Source of the DNA: Picocystis sp. L7
Taxonomy: Eukaryota; Chlorophyta; Picocystophyceae; Picocystales; Picocystaceae
DNA: 64,000 nt
Direction of reading: 5' to 3'
Assembly: GCA_020975725.1 (NCBI GenBank)
Contig: QXJR01000004.1
Coordinates: 186,001-250,000, forward strand
The translations under genes and the position numbers were made by a program. Positions 12,185 to 22,996 of the stretch are shown one piece after another. The stretch's first letter is position 1, and each line of letters begins with the position of its first letter. The notes beneath the pieces were generated by a model. The model did no database searches and was not told the origin of the DNA. It saw only the letters and a list, made by a program, of their open reading frames with translations.

Positions 12185-15053
12185 TCACTTGGCTTCGTAC
12201 CAAGTGTCTGCGAACTTCGCATCGACCGACAGGTCCACACTGAGTGGATTGGTGCCCTCGAAGGGATGACGCATGTGGTCAACCACCAGGGCCAAAGCTT
12301 CTGATGCACAACTGCGAGGACCTTCCAATATCACCTCATCATGCACTTGAAGAAGGAGCTGGTATCCCAAGGACTCCAACTCCTTGCATGAATTGATCTG
12401 AAGCATGGCCAACATGGCCACGTCTGCAGCACTGCCTTGGATGGGCGTGTTGATGGCCGCACGCTCTGAATGGGACTTCAGCGAGTAATTATGCTCGTTA
12501 TTGATGTTTGGCAGGCGGCGTTTCCGTCCAAGCAGGGTGGAAACGTATCCGGTGTGCTTTGCCTCCATGATCATGCGCCTCTGCCAGTCCCTCACCTCCG
12601 GTCGATCCGCATACCAACGTTCGACGGTGTCGGCCGCTTCCTTCAATTCCACTCCCCAATCCTTGGCCAACCCATGCGCTGTCTTCCCATACGCGATGGA
12701 GAAGTTCAACACCTTCGCCTTGCGCCTCTCTGCTCCAAAAACATCCTTCAACATCGGTGCAGGAGGATCTTCTCCATCTAACCCCTTCCATTCCAAAAGA
12801 CACCTGCCTTCATCTACCGCTTCCTTGATGTGAGGGTACATACCCAAAGCTGTCCTGGAATGAAAGTCACCTCCAACCTCAAAAGCATGCAACATGCTCT
12901 GGCACTGAGACATGTGAGCAAGGAGACGTAACTCGAGCTGCCCGTAATCAGCCACAATCAAGCATTTGTTTGCAGATACATCTGCAGTAAAAGCATCTCT
13001 GATCTTGTAACGGTCCTTTTCCAAAGCTGGTTGATTTTGAAGGTTTGGTCGTCGTGCAGATAGTCGACCAGTTTCTGTGTTAATGTTCAAGGAACAGTGC
13101 ACCCGACCAGACGGACCTTTGAGGTCCTTCGACTGCAAGGAAATGATGAAATTACTGAGCAAGGTGTCGATTGCAGAAATATCACAGAGAGCATTTAGCG
13201 CTATGCAAGCTTCAAGCCCCTCTTTCCCACCCCCAAAGGATGCATACGCTGTACCAAGACCTTTGTTTTCAGCATATTCTTTCAGTTCGTTGTACTGGCT
13301 GTTTGTCAAATGTATTGCTGCACGAAGGGAACTGACCTGCTCGTCTTTTTCTTCGTCTTCTTCAAAGATGCTCCTCTCTGTCAAATCTTGGTCCAACAAG
13401 TTATCCCAAGAAAAGTCACCAAGCTTGTGCAACTCTTCAAGCGCAACATCTGCATTGCCAGCAAGTGCACGAAGTACTGATAGGCTCACCGCTGGCCAAC
13501 CAGCTGCAGTATACGTATCAACTTCCATCCTGATTCCAAGTTGACATACACCCACAATATTGATTGTGCGATGTTTCTTTGCTTTTTTTTCTCCTGGCAC
13601 GATGTATCCATCTTCATTTGGAACCTTAAAATCCCTTGCAATGGGAAGCCTTTCTGTTTTTTTCTTATCATACGTTCCTCCATAAAGAAGCTGACGAATT
13701 TGTGACCCACTCCCAACATTGAGAAGGTTAGCGTCGCTACAGTAGTTTGTAGCCCATCTCCGAAAGACAACTGTCAACTTCTCCTTGTCCTTCAATGCGA
13801 CCTTCTCTACTTCCTCAAGGTGCTTTGTCCTCACGAGCACACCGTTCCTTTCCATGGATGTAAGAAGCTCTCCAAAAGGTCGCCAATACCTCTTGTAGAA
13901 GTCCCACATTGTGAACTCACCACTACCCAAACTTTCGACCACAAACTTATCAACCGAGCATGAAAGCTTTTGGAGTCGACGTTCCAGGGCATTCCACAAC
14001 TCCCATGTTGCCTCTGCATCATAGGCAGAATAGTCAATCCATCCACGTCGCGATTCCGGATTTGTTTGTATCTCTTGGATAGGAGGCACCTCGATAGTTT
14101 TCCCAAGGGAGCCGCTCTTCAGCACTTTCGGTTTCCCAAATAGTTCCTTGATGCTCTTCTTCCCTCTATACACTTCCCCCATAACCTTCGAGTCAGACGT
14201 CAAATTCTCGAGACTGTATCCTTTTCCAGTCCTCGCAGAATCCCAAAGTCTTGCCATATGGATGGTGTCGCCCCCAAAGCCTCGAACATCAACCCCGTGA
14301 TTGAAGAGCACGTGTCTATCGAAGGCATAGTTGTGCCAAACCTTCTTAATATCCTTGTCTTGCAAGAAAGGCTTCATTGCTTGTAGCACAGCTGCGTCCT
14401 CCATCGTATCAATCCACAAGCGAGGCTTCGGCTGTGGGGACCGACCGAACGAGAAGTCTACGTCTGGTCCACTGTAGATGGTGACACAGACAACGTTTCC
14501 ATGCCCCACCGGCGTTTCAGATGTCACGTCTATATCGGAAACTTCTGTGTCGCAGGCATGAATTCGATTCCGCAGCTTCCCACAAAGTAGATGACACACT
14601 TCCGCCGCCAACTCCGGTGTTTGGACCACCATGACGTCGGAGATATCGACATCTTCGTTGGTTCTCCCTTCCTCCAGCATCAGAATCCTACTCTCTTCCT
14701 CTTCTTCCCGTTCTTCCACCTGGGAACTCCCCGACTGCGCCAATTCGTTCTTCTCATCGAGTCGGAACTGGCGTCGAGACGTGCGCCGGTCAGTTTCACT
14801 GTTCCACTCGCGTGCACCATCTCTTTCGCACCCAGCTTGGATGGGATTCCGTCCTCACCTGTGCAGCAGCCGCGTAGGCGTCTTTGCTCGTGCTCCTGGC
14901 CCACACGCCGGACTTGTCCACGTGTTTTGTGAGCGCGTTCCTCGCGTCCTGCGGTCCCAGGAATTGGGATACGGTGTCGGCCGCTCCGAACCGACGTCCC
15001 ACCGACGTTCTGGCGGTCCTGGCGCATCGCAAGACGTTCTTCGCGTGCCTCAT
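12185..15053 (-). CDS. POP: Plant/protist organellar DNA polymerase (family A, POP)
   Basis: Two exons, 15053-14859 and 14719-12185, with a 139-nt GT-AG intron (14720-14858) in phase 0; 909 residues. The first exon begins MRHAKNVLRCARTARTSVGR, a good mitochondrial/plastid targeting peptide. A 3'-5' exonuclease domain follows: ExoI ACDTE near 123, ExoII NYAFDRHVLF, ExoIII YSAYDAEATWELW. The polymerase domain has motif A VADYGQLELRLLAHM near 650, motif B KVLNFSIAYGKTAHG near 738 and motif C LLQVHDEVILEGP near 859. POPs replicate and repair mitochondrial and plastid DNA in plants, algae and many protists. All catalytic motifs are present. Confidence 0.95.
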
Positions 15054-16638
15054 GCCTCCGAGAGGCGTTCTTCGCTCGTCCAGAAGCGCCTGAGAGCGCG
15101 GTTTCGCCTGATTCATTCCTGGCGCCCTGGTTTGGGCGCACGTCGAACCTCCTCAATGGCGTTGTGTTCGTCCCTGGATCTCCCTCCTCGGAGAAAGGTG
15201 GAGGATCTCCCCATGGATGGACAACCAGAGGGAAGCAGCCTCCACCGCATGCCAACGAAAGACAAGGGCATCACATATTGGATGCTCGAGTGGAAACAAG
15301 CCTTGGGTGGGTCGTCCTACCGAACAAACGTGTGCGGAGACGACCTTGGGACGGGCTAGGAACCGCGAAGTGCCACGAGGAGGCGAACAACGGACGGAGG
15401 AAACCCAAACAAAACATGACGAGGTGGCCGTGCTCGACAAGAGCAAGATTCCTAACCACAGCATCCGCGATCCTCATCATCACGGACTAAGATCCCCGTG
15501 TGGTTCGACTCTCTTGGCATTGACTTCTTTGAATCGGAACCGTGTTGTGTTCGCTCCAAAAAAGTATGTGCCCCTGCAATGCAAGCTCACGGGGTCGGGT
15601 GGTACCTTTGTGAATTAACACTTAGGCCATCGTGCTTGGACAACCGGGAAGGCGAAAAACAACAGAACGCATCGGACAAATGAAATGGTGTTTCATGAGC
15701 CGATGTCTTTCTTGTTTCTACTTTGAAGACTCTCCGTCATTCGAGTCTCCAAAGATTCTTACCACAGGAGGCAAGAAAGCTTTGGAAAAGACATCAACGT
15801 TCAAGCGGATTACCACGATTTAAAGATTCAACTAGAAAAAAGCCTTCAAAACATGAACGGGTTCCAAACTCTTGACGTGTGCACGAGAGCCAACTGCACA
15901 CAAGCACGGGGATTGCACAAATTAGACGGGGTATGCCTCAATAAGGTAAGCATATTGCGTGTTAGGCGTAATGTCATCCCTCCCGTTGAATTCTTGAACG
16001 CATACATTCGATAAACGATCACCTTCGTCGTGAGGCATGAAACAAAATTGTTGGTTGAGTCGATTGCATCTAGAAACTCGCAAGGTGATTAACGAGAATG
16101 GGCCTACCAATCGCCTTCGAAAGACTGGTTTCCGTTTCACAATCGATTCGAATCGTGCACAACTCCCGAACACAAGAGCCAGTAGGATCGAGTCTCAAAA
16201 CTTGTTTATTGGTAACTCGGCAGATGCAAGTCGAACGGGGAAACAAAGTTGGTGAATTTGTGCGTCGAACTATGCCATCAACAGGCAATTTCTTGGAAAG
16301 CCGCAATTTGAGGCGTTTAACGGCCATCTCCACTGGAGGAGTAGCGAGCAAATGTTGCGCAAGCCACGCCGGTCTTATCCTCGTGCCTCATGGTGTACTT
16401 CGTGTTTGAACCTTCATTTGCTACGACCACAACGCGAGTCACTTGGGTAATTTGACCAAGGCAATTGAGACGCTTACATCGCAACCCAGGCTTGACGATG
16501 TGTCCCGTTGGGGTGGCTGCCCTGGTTCACACGAGGGGTTTTCGGCCTCCAATTACGAATTCGTTCAGTGAAGTATCAGGTTGAAAACTCCAGCCGTTGC
16601 GCTTCGCACACTGCGCGCGGAAGTGGGCGATCGATACG
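15054..16638. other. Intergenic region with a GC-rich left part and an AT-richer middle
   Basis: Divergent space between the polymerase and the sterol reductase. 15054-15450 is GC-rich (polymerase promoter side). 15450-16560 is AT-richer, with short ORFs of no recognisable domain. No gene supported. Confidence 0.4.
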
Positions 16639-17898
16639 ATGGGAAGGAAAGAGGTAGAGTACGAGTTTATGGGGCCTCCTGGTGCCCTTTTTATCATGAT
16701 CTCTCTCCCTGCAGTGTGTTACGCCCTGCAGTTGTTCTGCCACGCCGACGCCTGCGTTGGTGTGCGAAGCCTCCTCTCGATGGAATTCCGTGCGCTCGAA
16801 AATGTGCAACTGTTTTCCATTCGCGCAATGGCCGTTTTCGTTGCCTGGTTCGCCTTCTGCGCCACATTGCATTTGTTGCTGCCAGGGGTGCGGGCAAAAG
16901 GTGTCAAGCTAGCAAACGGAAAGTCGTTGGAGTACAAGCTGAATGGAATCCTGGTCCTGATGATATCAGTTCCCCTGTCTCTTTGCCTTGGGTTCGGTGG
17001 ATATGTGAATCTTTCTTGGGTCTTTGACAACCTCATCCAGCTACTGACAGCTGCAATCGTGTTTAGCTCATCCATGTCTTGCTGTCTGTACTTGCTTTCC
17101 TTTCGGAAAGGAGTTTTGCTGTCATCTGGAGGACAGTCTGGCAATCCAGTCTATGACTTCTTCATTGGAAGGGAACTGAATCCAAGAACTGGAGCGTTTG
17201 ATTGGAAGGCATTCTGTGAGTTGGTGCCTGGCCTAGTTGGATGGGTCGTGCTGGATATCGCTTTTGCCCACAAGCAGTATGTCTCCCTTGGCTACGTTAC
17301 CAACTCGATGGTCATGGTGTGCGTCTTCCATTTCTGGTACGTCCTAGACGCGCTTTGGTTTGAGAAAGCGATTTTGACAACTATGGACATAACAACAGAT
17401 GGGTTTGGGTTCATGCTTGCATTTGGAGATTTGGCTTGGGTACCGTTTGTTTACTCGCTGCAAGCCAAGTACCTGGTTGACTACCCCATCCAGCTGTCCC
17501 CTCTGCATGCAGGAGCCATAGTGTCTCTCAACATTCTCGGCTATATTATATTTCGTGGCTCTAACAATCAGAAAAACGAGTTCCGTACTAATCCGCGTTC
17601 ACCAAAGGTATCCCATCTGAAAACGTTGCAGACGAAAAGGGGCACGAAATTAATCGTTTCTGGATGGTGGGGTACTGCAAGACACATCAACTACTTTGGA
17701 GACTGGCTGTTGGGCCTTTCATGGTGCTTGCCTTGTGGATTGGATCATCTAATCCCTTATTTTTATGCAGTATACTTTGCAATTTTGCTGGTGCATCGTG
17801 ATCGCAGGGATGACCACGCTTGTCGTGAGAAGTATGGAAAGGATTGGGAACGATATTGTTCTTCAGTCCCATACCGTCTTGTACCGTGGTTGTACTGA
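16639..17898 (+). CDS. Sterol C-14 reductase (FACKEL/ERG24 type)
   Basis: 419 residues from the ATG at 16639 (MGRKEVEYEFMGPPGALFI, the usual family N-terminus); an ATG at 16597 would add 14. Multiple membrane segments. Family signatures: GNPVYDFFIGRELNPRTG, FDWKAFCELVPGLVGWVVLD, DALWFEKAILTTMDITTDGF, and near the C-terminus SGWWGTARHINYFGDWLLGL and YRLVPWLY. The enzyme reduces the delta-14 double bond of sterols with NADPH in the ER. C-14 reductase is favoured over 7-dehydrocholesterol reductase because of the GRELNPR and CELVPGL stretches. Intron-free, with the full C-terminal signature present. Confidence 0.9.
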   Translation: MGRKEVEYEFMGPPGALFIMISLPAVCYALQLFCHADACVGVRSLLSMEFRALENVQLFSIRAMAVFVAWFAFCATLHLLLPGVRAKGVKLANGKSLEYKLNGILVLMISVPLSLCLGFGGYVNLSWVFDNLIQLLTAAIVFSSSMSCCLYLLSFRKGVLLSSGGQSGNPVYDFFIGRELNPRTGAFDWKAFCELVPGLVGWVVLDIAFAHKQYVSLGYVTNSMVMVCVFHFWYVLDALWFEKAILTTMDITTDGFGFMLAFGDLAWVPFVYSLQAKYLVDYPIQLSPLHAGAIVSLNILGYIIFRGSNNQKNEFRTNPRSPKVSHLKTLQTKRGTKLIVSGWWGTARHINYFGDWLLGLSWCLPCGLDHLIPYFYAVYFAILLVHRDRRDDHACREKYGKDWERYCSSVPYRLVPWLY

Positions 17899-18012
17899 GA
17901 GGAGCTGCTCCTTGGAGCTAGATTTCTTGCCGCAGATGCCTCTGGCATTGCCAACCAGGGTGTTGGCATCTTCAAGAGGGCCGGGAATGTTTATTTCCTC
18001 CAGCCATGGCGG

Positions 18013-19161
18013 ATGACCGTGCCCCTTTGGGGAGGGGGTGCACCCAAGAGGTCGCCGACTATGGTGAGAACAGCCATGTCACGAGGTTCGGAGGGGGTCC
18101 TGCTTGGCGTGGCGGGCACATACGTTGCGATCGACGATCCTATCGACCCACGAACAACCAAAGTCGGTGGACAGGCAAGATGGTGGGCTGGAGGGACCCC
18201 GACGGACGCTCAGCTCGTCTGCAATCTGTGCCAACGAGGACCCATGCGGCTCCTGATGCAAACCTATGCGCCGCTGCATCTTTTGTCGGAAGGGTTCCAT
18301 ATAGATAAGAGAACGTTGTACGTCTTTGTATGTCCTCACAAATCTTGCCATGATCAGGAAAGGGGCTGGAAAGCATTTCGCTCGCAAGCCAGTCCGGAAG
18401 TTGGGCCAGTGGACAGTTTCGTCGAAGCGGCGGCTCCGGCGGTGGACGGCTGGGCCGACGCAAGCTGGGAAGACGATTCGATGGAGGACGAGACGATGGA
18501 CGACCTAATGAATATGCTGGAGGCCGGCGCTTCGACCGAGAAGGAGAATCAGAGGCAACACGAGCTGTCTCGATCCGTTGCGGGCACCACCAATGGTGGT
18601 AGGACTTTTCACACAGTTGAGGACTGCTACCCAGAATACTACATAATCCGCGAAGTGGACAGGCCCTGCAAACTAGAGAATGCATATGAAGAACACGTCA
18701 AGTTGTTGCTTGAGCGTTACGAGCGGGAGCATCCTGGGGAGGCCAATGCACTTGCCAAGGGACAGGATGCAACAGCCGGCTGGTCGGGTGAACAATACGA
18801 AAAGGGACAGTCACGATCTGCCACCTCTCAGTTCCTCAAATTTTCAATGATATTAGAGCAAAACCCTCGACAATGTCTACGTTATGGATTTGGCACGTCT
18901 CCATTGTGGCCCACGGTCCCTGCTCCCACAGCTGCCGTTTGCCCTTTTTGTTCGCACGAGAGGGTTTTCGAGATGCAACTCATGCCAGCTCTAATAATGG
19001 ACCTCTTTGAAGCTGCTGAATTAGGTGGGTGGGAGAATACAGGCACCAGTTTGCATAACGTTCCGTCAGAGTGGTGCACGGTTGGGGTATGGACGTGTGG
19101 GAGAAGCTGCCTTGGTGGTCAAATAATTGAAGAATCAATCAAAATTGCACATGAGAGTTGA
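18013..19161 (+). CDS. PDCD2: PDCD2-like protein (programmed cell death 2 family)
   Basis: 382 residues. The N-terminal part has VLLGVAGTYVAIDD, then CNLCQRGPMRLLMQTYAPL and a zinc-binding VFVCPHKSC. The C-terminal PDCD2_C part has QCLRYGFGTSPLWP, CPFCSHERVFEMQLMPALI and a final WTCGRSC. The family acts as a dedicated chaperone for 40S ribosomal protein uS5 and in ribosome biogenesis. The middle 150 residues are acidic and low in structure. The start is uncertain: 18061 and 18076 are in-frame alternatives. A TGTAA motif lies about 20 bp after the stop. Convergent with the GAPDH gene (37 bp between stops). Confidence 0.88.
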   Translation: MTVPLWGGGAPKRSPTMVRTAMSRGSEGVLLGVAGTYVAIDDPIDPRTTKVGGQARWWAGGTPTDAQLVCNLCQRGPMRLLMQTYAPLHLLSEGFHIDKRTLYVFVCPHKSCHDQERGWKAFRSQASPEVGPVDSFVEAAAPAVDGWADASWEDDSMEDETMDDLMNMLEAGASTEKENQRQHELSRSVAGTTNGGRTFHTVEDCYPEYYIIREVDRPCKLENAYEEHVKLLLERYEREHPGEANALAKGQDATAGWSGEQYEKGQSRSATSQFLKFSMILEQNPRQCLRYGFGTSPLWPTVPAPTAAVCPFCSHERVFEMQLMPALIMDLFEAAELGGWENTGTSLHNVPSEWCTVGVWTCGRSCLGGQIIEESIKIAHES

Positions 19162-19197
19162 TTTGAGGACAGTTGTAAAGTACGCACTCCTGAATGT

Positions 19198-20391
19198 TCA
19201 GAGCTTTTTCACTACCATCTTGCAAATATCCACCATGCGACAGGAGTACCCGTACTCATTGTCATACCATACGTAGAGTTTCACCATCGTTCCATCGATG
19301 ACCATGGTTGACAAAGCATCCACAATGCCACTCCTTTTATCATTGATGAAGTCGGTTGAGACCAGCGGCTGTTCCTCATAACCAAGGATGCCCTTCAACG
19401 AGCCTGATTCACTGGCCTTCTTCAAGGCTGTATTGATCTCCTCTACTGTCACCGTCTTCCCAACTTCAAAAACGCAATCCGTAATGGACCCGTTCAGTAG
19501 AGGCACGCGGATGGCAAGCCCATTGAGTTTGCCCTTGAGCTCGGGGTACACAAGAGTCACAGCAGTGGCTGAGCCAGTGGATGTGGGGGCCAGGTTGCAC
19601 AGACCAGACCTACCCCTTCTCAAGTCGGACTTCTTGGAGTTCGGGGCATCCACTATGGTTTGCGTGTTTGTGACATTGTGGACAGTCGTGATGCATCCTT
19701 TCACAATGCCAAAGTTTTCCTGGATAACTTTCACCACGGGGGCAAGGCAATTGGTCGTGCAGGATGCTGCAGTGATGAGGTGGTCCTTCTTTGGATCATA
19801 CTTCTCGTCATTGCATCCGTACACGATGTTCAGCACGTCTTCTTTCACAGGTGCAGAGACGATGACCTTCTTCACGCCAGCATCGAAGTAAGGTTGCAGC
19901 TTCTCTCTCGTGAGGAAGACACCTGTGCATTCGAGGACCACGTCGATTTTCTTCTCCTTCCACGGGCCCTGGATGGCATTCGCACAAGTCAGTTTCGGAT
20001 TCGGTGACGTCTGGATCCCGCGAGGCCTGCAATCGGTCCTTACGCACCTCTGCAACGGTTTTCGCTTGCGAATAAGTCACGACCTTCCCATCCACGAGCA
20101 GATTCCCGTCTTTGGCCTCCACAGGCTTGTCCCAAGTCCCTGCCGTCGCATTTGCGTCAGTACCGATGGTTCATCGCATGATCGTTCCTAACCTGCGCTG
20201 TGTCCGTGCGTTCGGCCGTTCGTCCGGGACTCACCGTGCACACTGTCGTACTTGGCGAGGTATGCCGAGGATTCGACGACGGCGATCTCGTTGACGTGCA
20301 CGACGTCGTAGGAGGATTCGTTCCATCCCAGTCGAAAGGCCAGCCTTCCGATCCTACCGAATCCATTGATGGCGACGCGTGTCTTTCCCAT
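19198..20391 (-). CDS. Glyceraldehyde-3-phosphate dehydrogenase of the ArsJ-associated type
   Basis: Three exons, 20391-20235, 20139-20048 and 19968-19198, with 95- and 79-nt GT-AG introns; 339 residues. NAD-binding start [15 protein letters not shown], then [10 protein letters not shown], a cofactor loop that differs from glycolytic enzymes (VNDPF) and matches the bacterial ArsJ-linked group. Catalytic SCTTNC (Cys153), HNVTNTQ, and the family phrases [37 protein letters not shown] and [14 protein letters not shown]. Both junctions restore expected sequence ([28 protein letters not shown]). In bacteria this enzyme forms 1-arseno-3-phosphoglycerate from arsenate and G3P, which ArsJ exports. 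The gene is head-to-head with an ArsJ homologue. No plastid peptide is seen, so a cytosolic location is inferred. Confidence 0.9.
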
Positions 20392-21131
20392 GGGGTCTGG
20401 ATCGCCTGTTCGTTGCTGCAGACTTTCGGCTGGCGGTTGGAGGTCAGGTGTGGCGATGCACGCACGTGGTCGCGGATGGTGTGCACCGGCAGTTGTTTTC
20501 GCTCCACTGCAGCACGAATGCGAGTGGATAGAATCGGGCGTGTGAAGGCAATCGATCCACAGAGCTTGCACGGTTCGTTCCTGGACGGTTTTGGAACGGC
20601 ATCTTCAGTGTGTGCCACGTGGTGGACCTTTCCTATCCTCCACGGGAACGGGTCGAGGGCACCGCGCGCATCGGACCGCATCCGTCTGTTTCGTGGATCC
20701 TTGAACCATCCCCCGAAGAGCCTGAGGACGGGAACCGCCCATCGACCGTCCGATGCTCCACCCCGATCGATCGGATGGCTGCGGATGGCGGCTGGGATGG
20801 GGTGTCGATCGAATATTCCATTCGTAGATGCCGTTCCTCCGCCCGACGTGGTGGTACGAAACCCGGTTTCGGTCGGGAACTGATTGGAACGGTGCTCCTT
20901 CATCCGGGGTCTAGACCCGGGGGATCTGTGGGTCGAGGACGTTGGACGAAGGGGATCCAGACCGACGACATCCAATCGCCACCACCCCGGTTTCCCATCG
21001 GACGAATCCGTCGCTTCGTGCCCTTCTAGAAGGGACTCGAACCACGGTATCCTGGGGTCAACTTCACGCCAGGGCTCCACACTTGCAAGCGCCACCACAC
21101 GGCCGCGTTCGAGGAACAGCTGGCGCAAGAC
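20392..21131. promoter_or_regulatory. Shared divergent promoter region of the GAPDH/ArsJ pair
   Basis: 740 bp between two opposed ATGs. It is moderately GC-rich and holds GATC palindromes (CGATCGATCGG near 20764, GTCGATCGAAT near 20806). No ORF with a recognisable domain. Joint control of the two genes is an inference from the arrangement. Confidence 0.5.
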
Positions 21132-22859
21132 ATGGCCGACAAACGGGACGAAGACCTGGAAGAAGAAGTGGTGAGATGCACCTCCATGTATCCGAGCGCA
21201 GGTGCGCTGAGAGAGGGATGCGATAACCCAGGACTGAGGTGCAGGTTCTCCCTGGGAGGAAAAAACGTCGAAGTACCTGCCGAAGTGGAGGGCGGAGGAA
21301 TCATTGCCTGTAAGGCGCCAAAGAAGAGCGAATTCGGAGAATGTGACGGACCTGCAGTTGTAGAGGTGTACGATGGAGATGTGCTGGTCCTCACCGATGA
21401 ATATCTCTTCCGAAAGCCACTGCTCGCCGATGAAAAGCCGACACTATCGTCCAGTCCCTCCAGCGGGAGGGATTTCGGAGCTAGAAAAGGAGAATCCACC
21501 AGAGATTACCTCAAACGAGAGTACAGCGCGCTCAAGCCCTTTGTGATTATCAGCAGCTCCTATCTGCTCTTCACAATCACAGACGGGGCCGTGAGAATGA
21601 TTGTTCTTCTACACGCCTACACGAAAGGATTCGATTCCTTTCAGGTGGCCATCATGTTTAGCTTGTATGAACTTGCTGGTGTGGTTACGAATCTACTCGC
21701 TGGTATCATGGGTGCCAGGTGGGGAATCAAGAGTACCCTCATCAGTGGTCTTACCATGCAACTGGCAGGGCTGGGAATGCTCTTTGGTTGGCAGGATGAC
21801 TGGAACCAAGCCCAAGCCATCATATATGTCACAGCAGCACAAACGTTGTGTGGCATTGCCAAAGACCTTACGAAGCTAGGAGGAAAGACCGTGACAAAAC
21901 TGGTGACACCAGACGAAAAACACGGACGGCTGTTCAAGCTGGTGTCGTTCATCACTGGATTCAAGAACAGCTTGAAAGGCGCAGGTTACTTCTTGGGTGC
22001 AGCGCTAGTATCTATCAGTTACTACCTGGCACTGGGTGTGCTTTGCGGCCTTATCCTGTTAGCATTGCCTTGGGCACTAATTGGACTAAGTGCAGATCTC
22101 GGTAAGACATCCTCAAAGGGCATAAAATTCTCTGACATTTTCAGTAAGAACCAGAGATTGAACTACCTGTCTCTTGCACGGTTCTTCCTCTTTGGCTCCC
22201 GTGACCTATGGTTTGAAGTTCCTCTTCCCTTCTTTCTTCGGCAATGGGTGGGCTTATCTAGATCTGTGGTAGGTGCGTTCTTGGCTGTTTGGATCATTGT
22301 TTACGGACAGGTGCAGAGTTGGTCACCACAGCTTATTTTGAAACCACTGCACCAGACTCCGCCAAACAAGATGACTGCAGCTCTTTGGGCAATCATCAAC
22401 ACTTCTTGTCCCATATTTCTTGGCTTCTTCTTGCAATTTTCCCCCATCTTTGACACGGCTGCGGTTGACAAAGGTGCTATGCTTGCAGTTATTTCTGTTG
22501 GGCTTGTAGCGTTTGCAATCATCTTTGCTGTAAACTCATCAGTGCATAGCTACCTCGTTGTTCGATACAGCGAAGGCAACAAGCTTGCAACGAATGTTGG
22601 ATTCTACTACATGTCCAATGCTGCAGGAAGACTTGTTGGAACTCTCGTGTCAGGAGCAATGTATACATACGTGGGCAGCACTGTGGTTTATGGTTTTGCT
22701 TCATGCTTTTGGCTGTCTCTAGCATCGCTAGTGATTGCAACCGTCATCACTCTGTTCATCAAGGATGACTCCAAAGGGATTTCGTGTGGGCCATGTTTGC
22801 ATTGCTTGGACCCAGCGGTAGAGGAAGATGCAGGAGGAGAAGTGGTTGAAATGGCATAA
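21132..22859 (+). CDS. arsJ: ArsJ-type organoarsenical efflux permease (MFS) with extra N-terminal domain
   Basis: 575 residues, ATG in good context (GACATGG). From about residue 136 it follows bacterial ArsJ: FTITDGAVRMIVLLHAYTKG, YELAGVVTNLLAGIMGARWG, AQTLCGIAKDLTKLGGK, ITGFKNSLKGAGYFLGAAL, LARFFLFGSRDLWFEVPLPF, SNAAGRLVGTLVSGAMYTYV. About 12 hydrophobic segments. Bacterial ArsJ exports 1-arseno-3-phosphoglycerate made by its partner GAPDH; that partner type is the divergent neighbour here. The first 100 residues are absent from bacterial ArsJ as I know it. They carry CRFSLGGKNVEVPAEV and IIACKAPKK, a pattern like an IPT/TIG immunoglobulin-like fold (inference). The C-terminus is acidic and cytosolic. 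The membrane of residence is unknown. Confidence 0.9.
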   Translation: MADKRDEDLEEEVVRCTSMYPSAGALREGCDNPGLRCRFSLGGKNVEVPAEVEGGGIIACKAPKKSEFGECDGPAVVEVYDGDVLVLTDEYLFRKPLLADEKPTLSSSPSSGRDFGARKGESTRDYLKREYSALKPFVIISSSYLLFTITDGAVRMIVLLHAYTKGFDSFQVAIMFSLYELAGVVTNLLAGIMGARWGIKSTLISGLTMQLAGLGMLFGWQDDWNQAQAIIYVTAAQTLCGIAKDLTKLGGKTVTKLVTPDEKHGRLFKLVSFITGFKNSLKGAGYFLGAALVSISYYLALGVLCGLILLALPWALIGLSADLGKTSSKGIKFSDIFSKNQRLNYLSLARFFLFGSRDLWFEVPLPFFLRQWVGLSRSVVGAFLAVWIIVYGQVQSWSPQLILKPLHQTPPNKMTAALWAIINTSCPIFLGFFLQFSPIFDTAAVDKGAMLAVISVGLVAFAIIFAVNSSVHSYLVVRYSEGNKLATNVGFYYMSNAAGRLVGTLVSGAMYTYVGSTVVYGFASCFWLSLASLVIATVITLFIKDDSKGISCGPCLHCLDPAVEEDAGGEVVEMA

Positions 22860-22996
22860 GCACATCAATTTCGTTTTTTAGTACAAATATGTCGACCGAA
22901 TATCGCAACAATTTGATATGTCAATCGTAGACTCGATAGATATGTATTCCGATCAATCGAAGGATGAGTGCCTGATGCATGTAGTCTTTCGTTCCC

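Noticed and set aside
16639-17898. 7-dehydrocholesterol reductase (DWF5)
   Set aside because: Signature stretches agree better with C-14 reductases of the FACKEL/ERG24 type.
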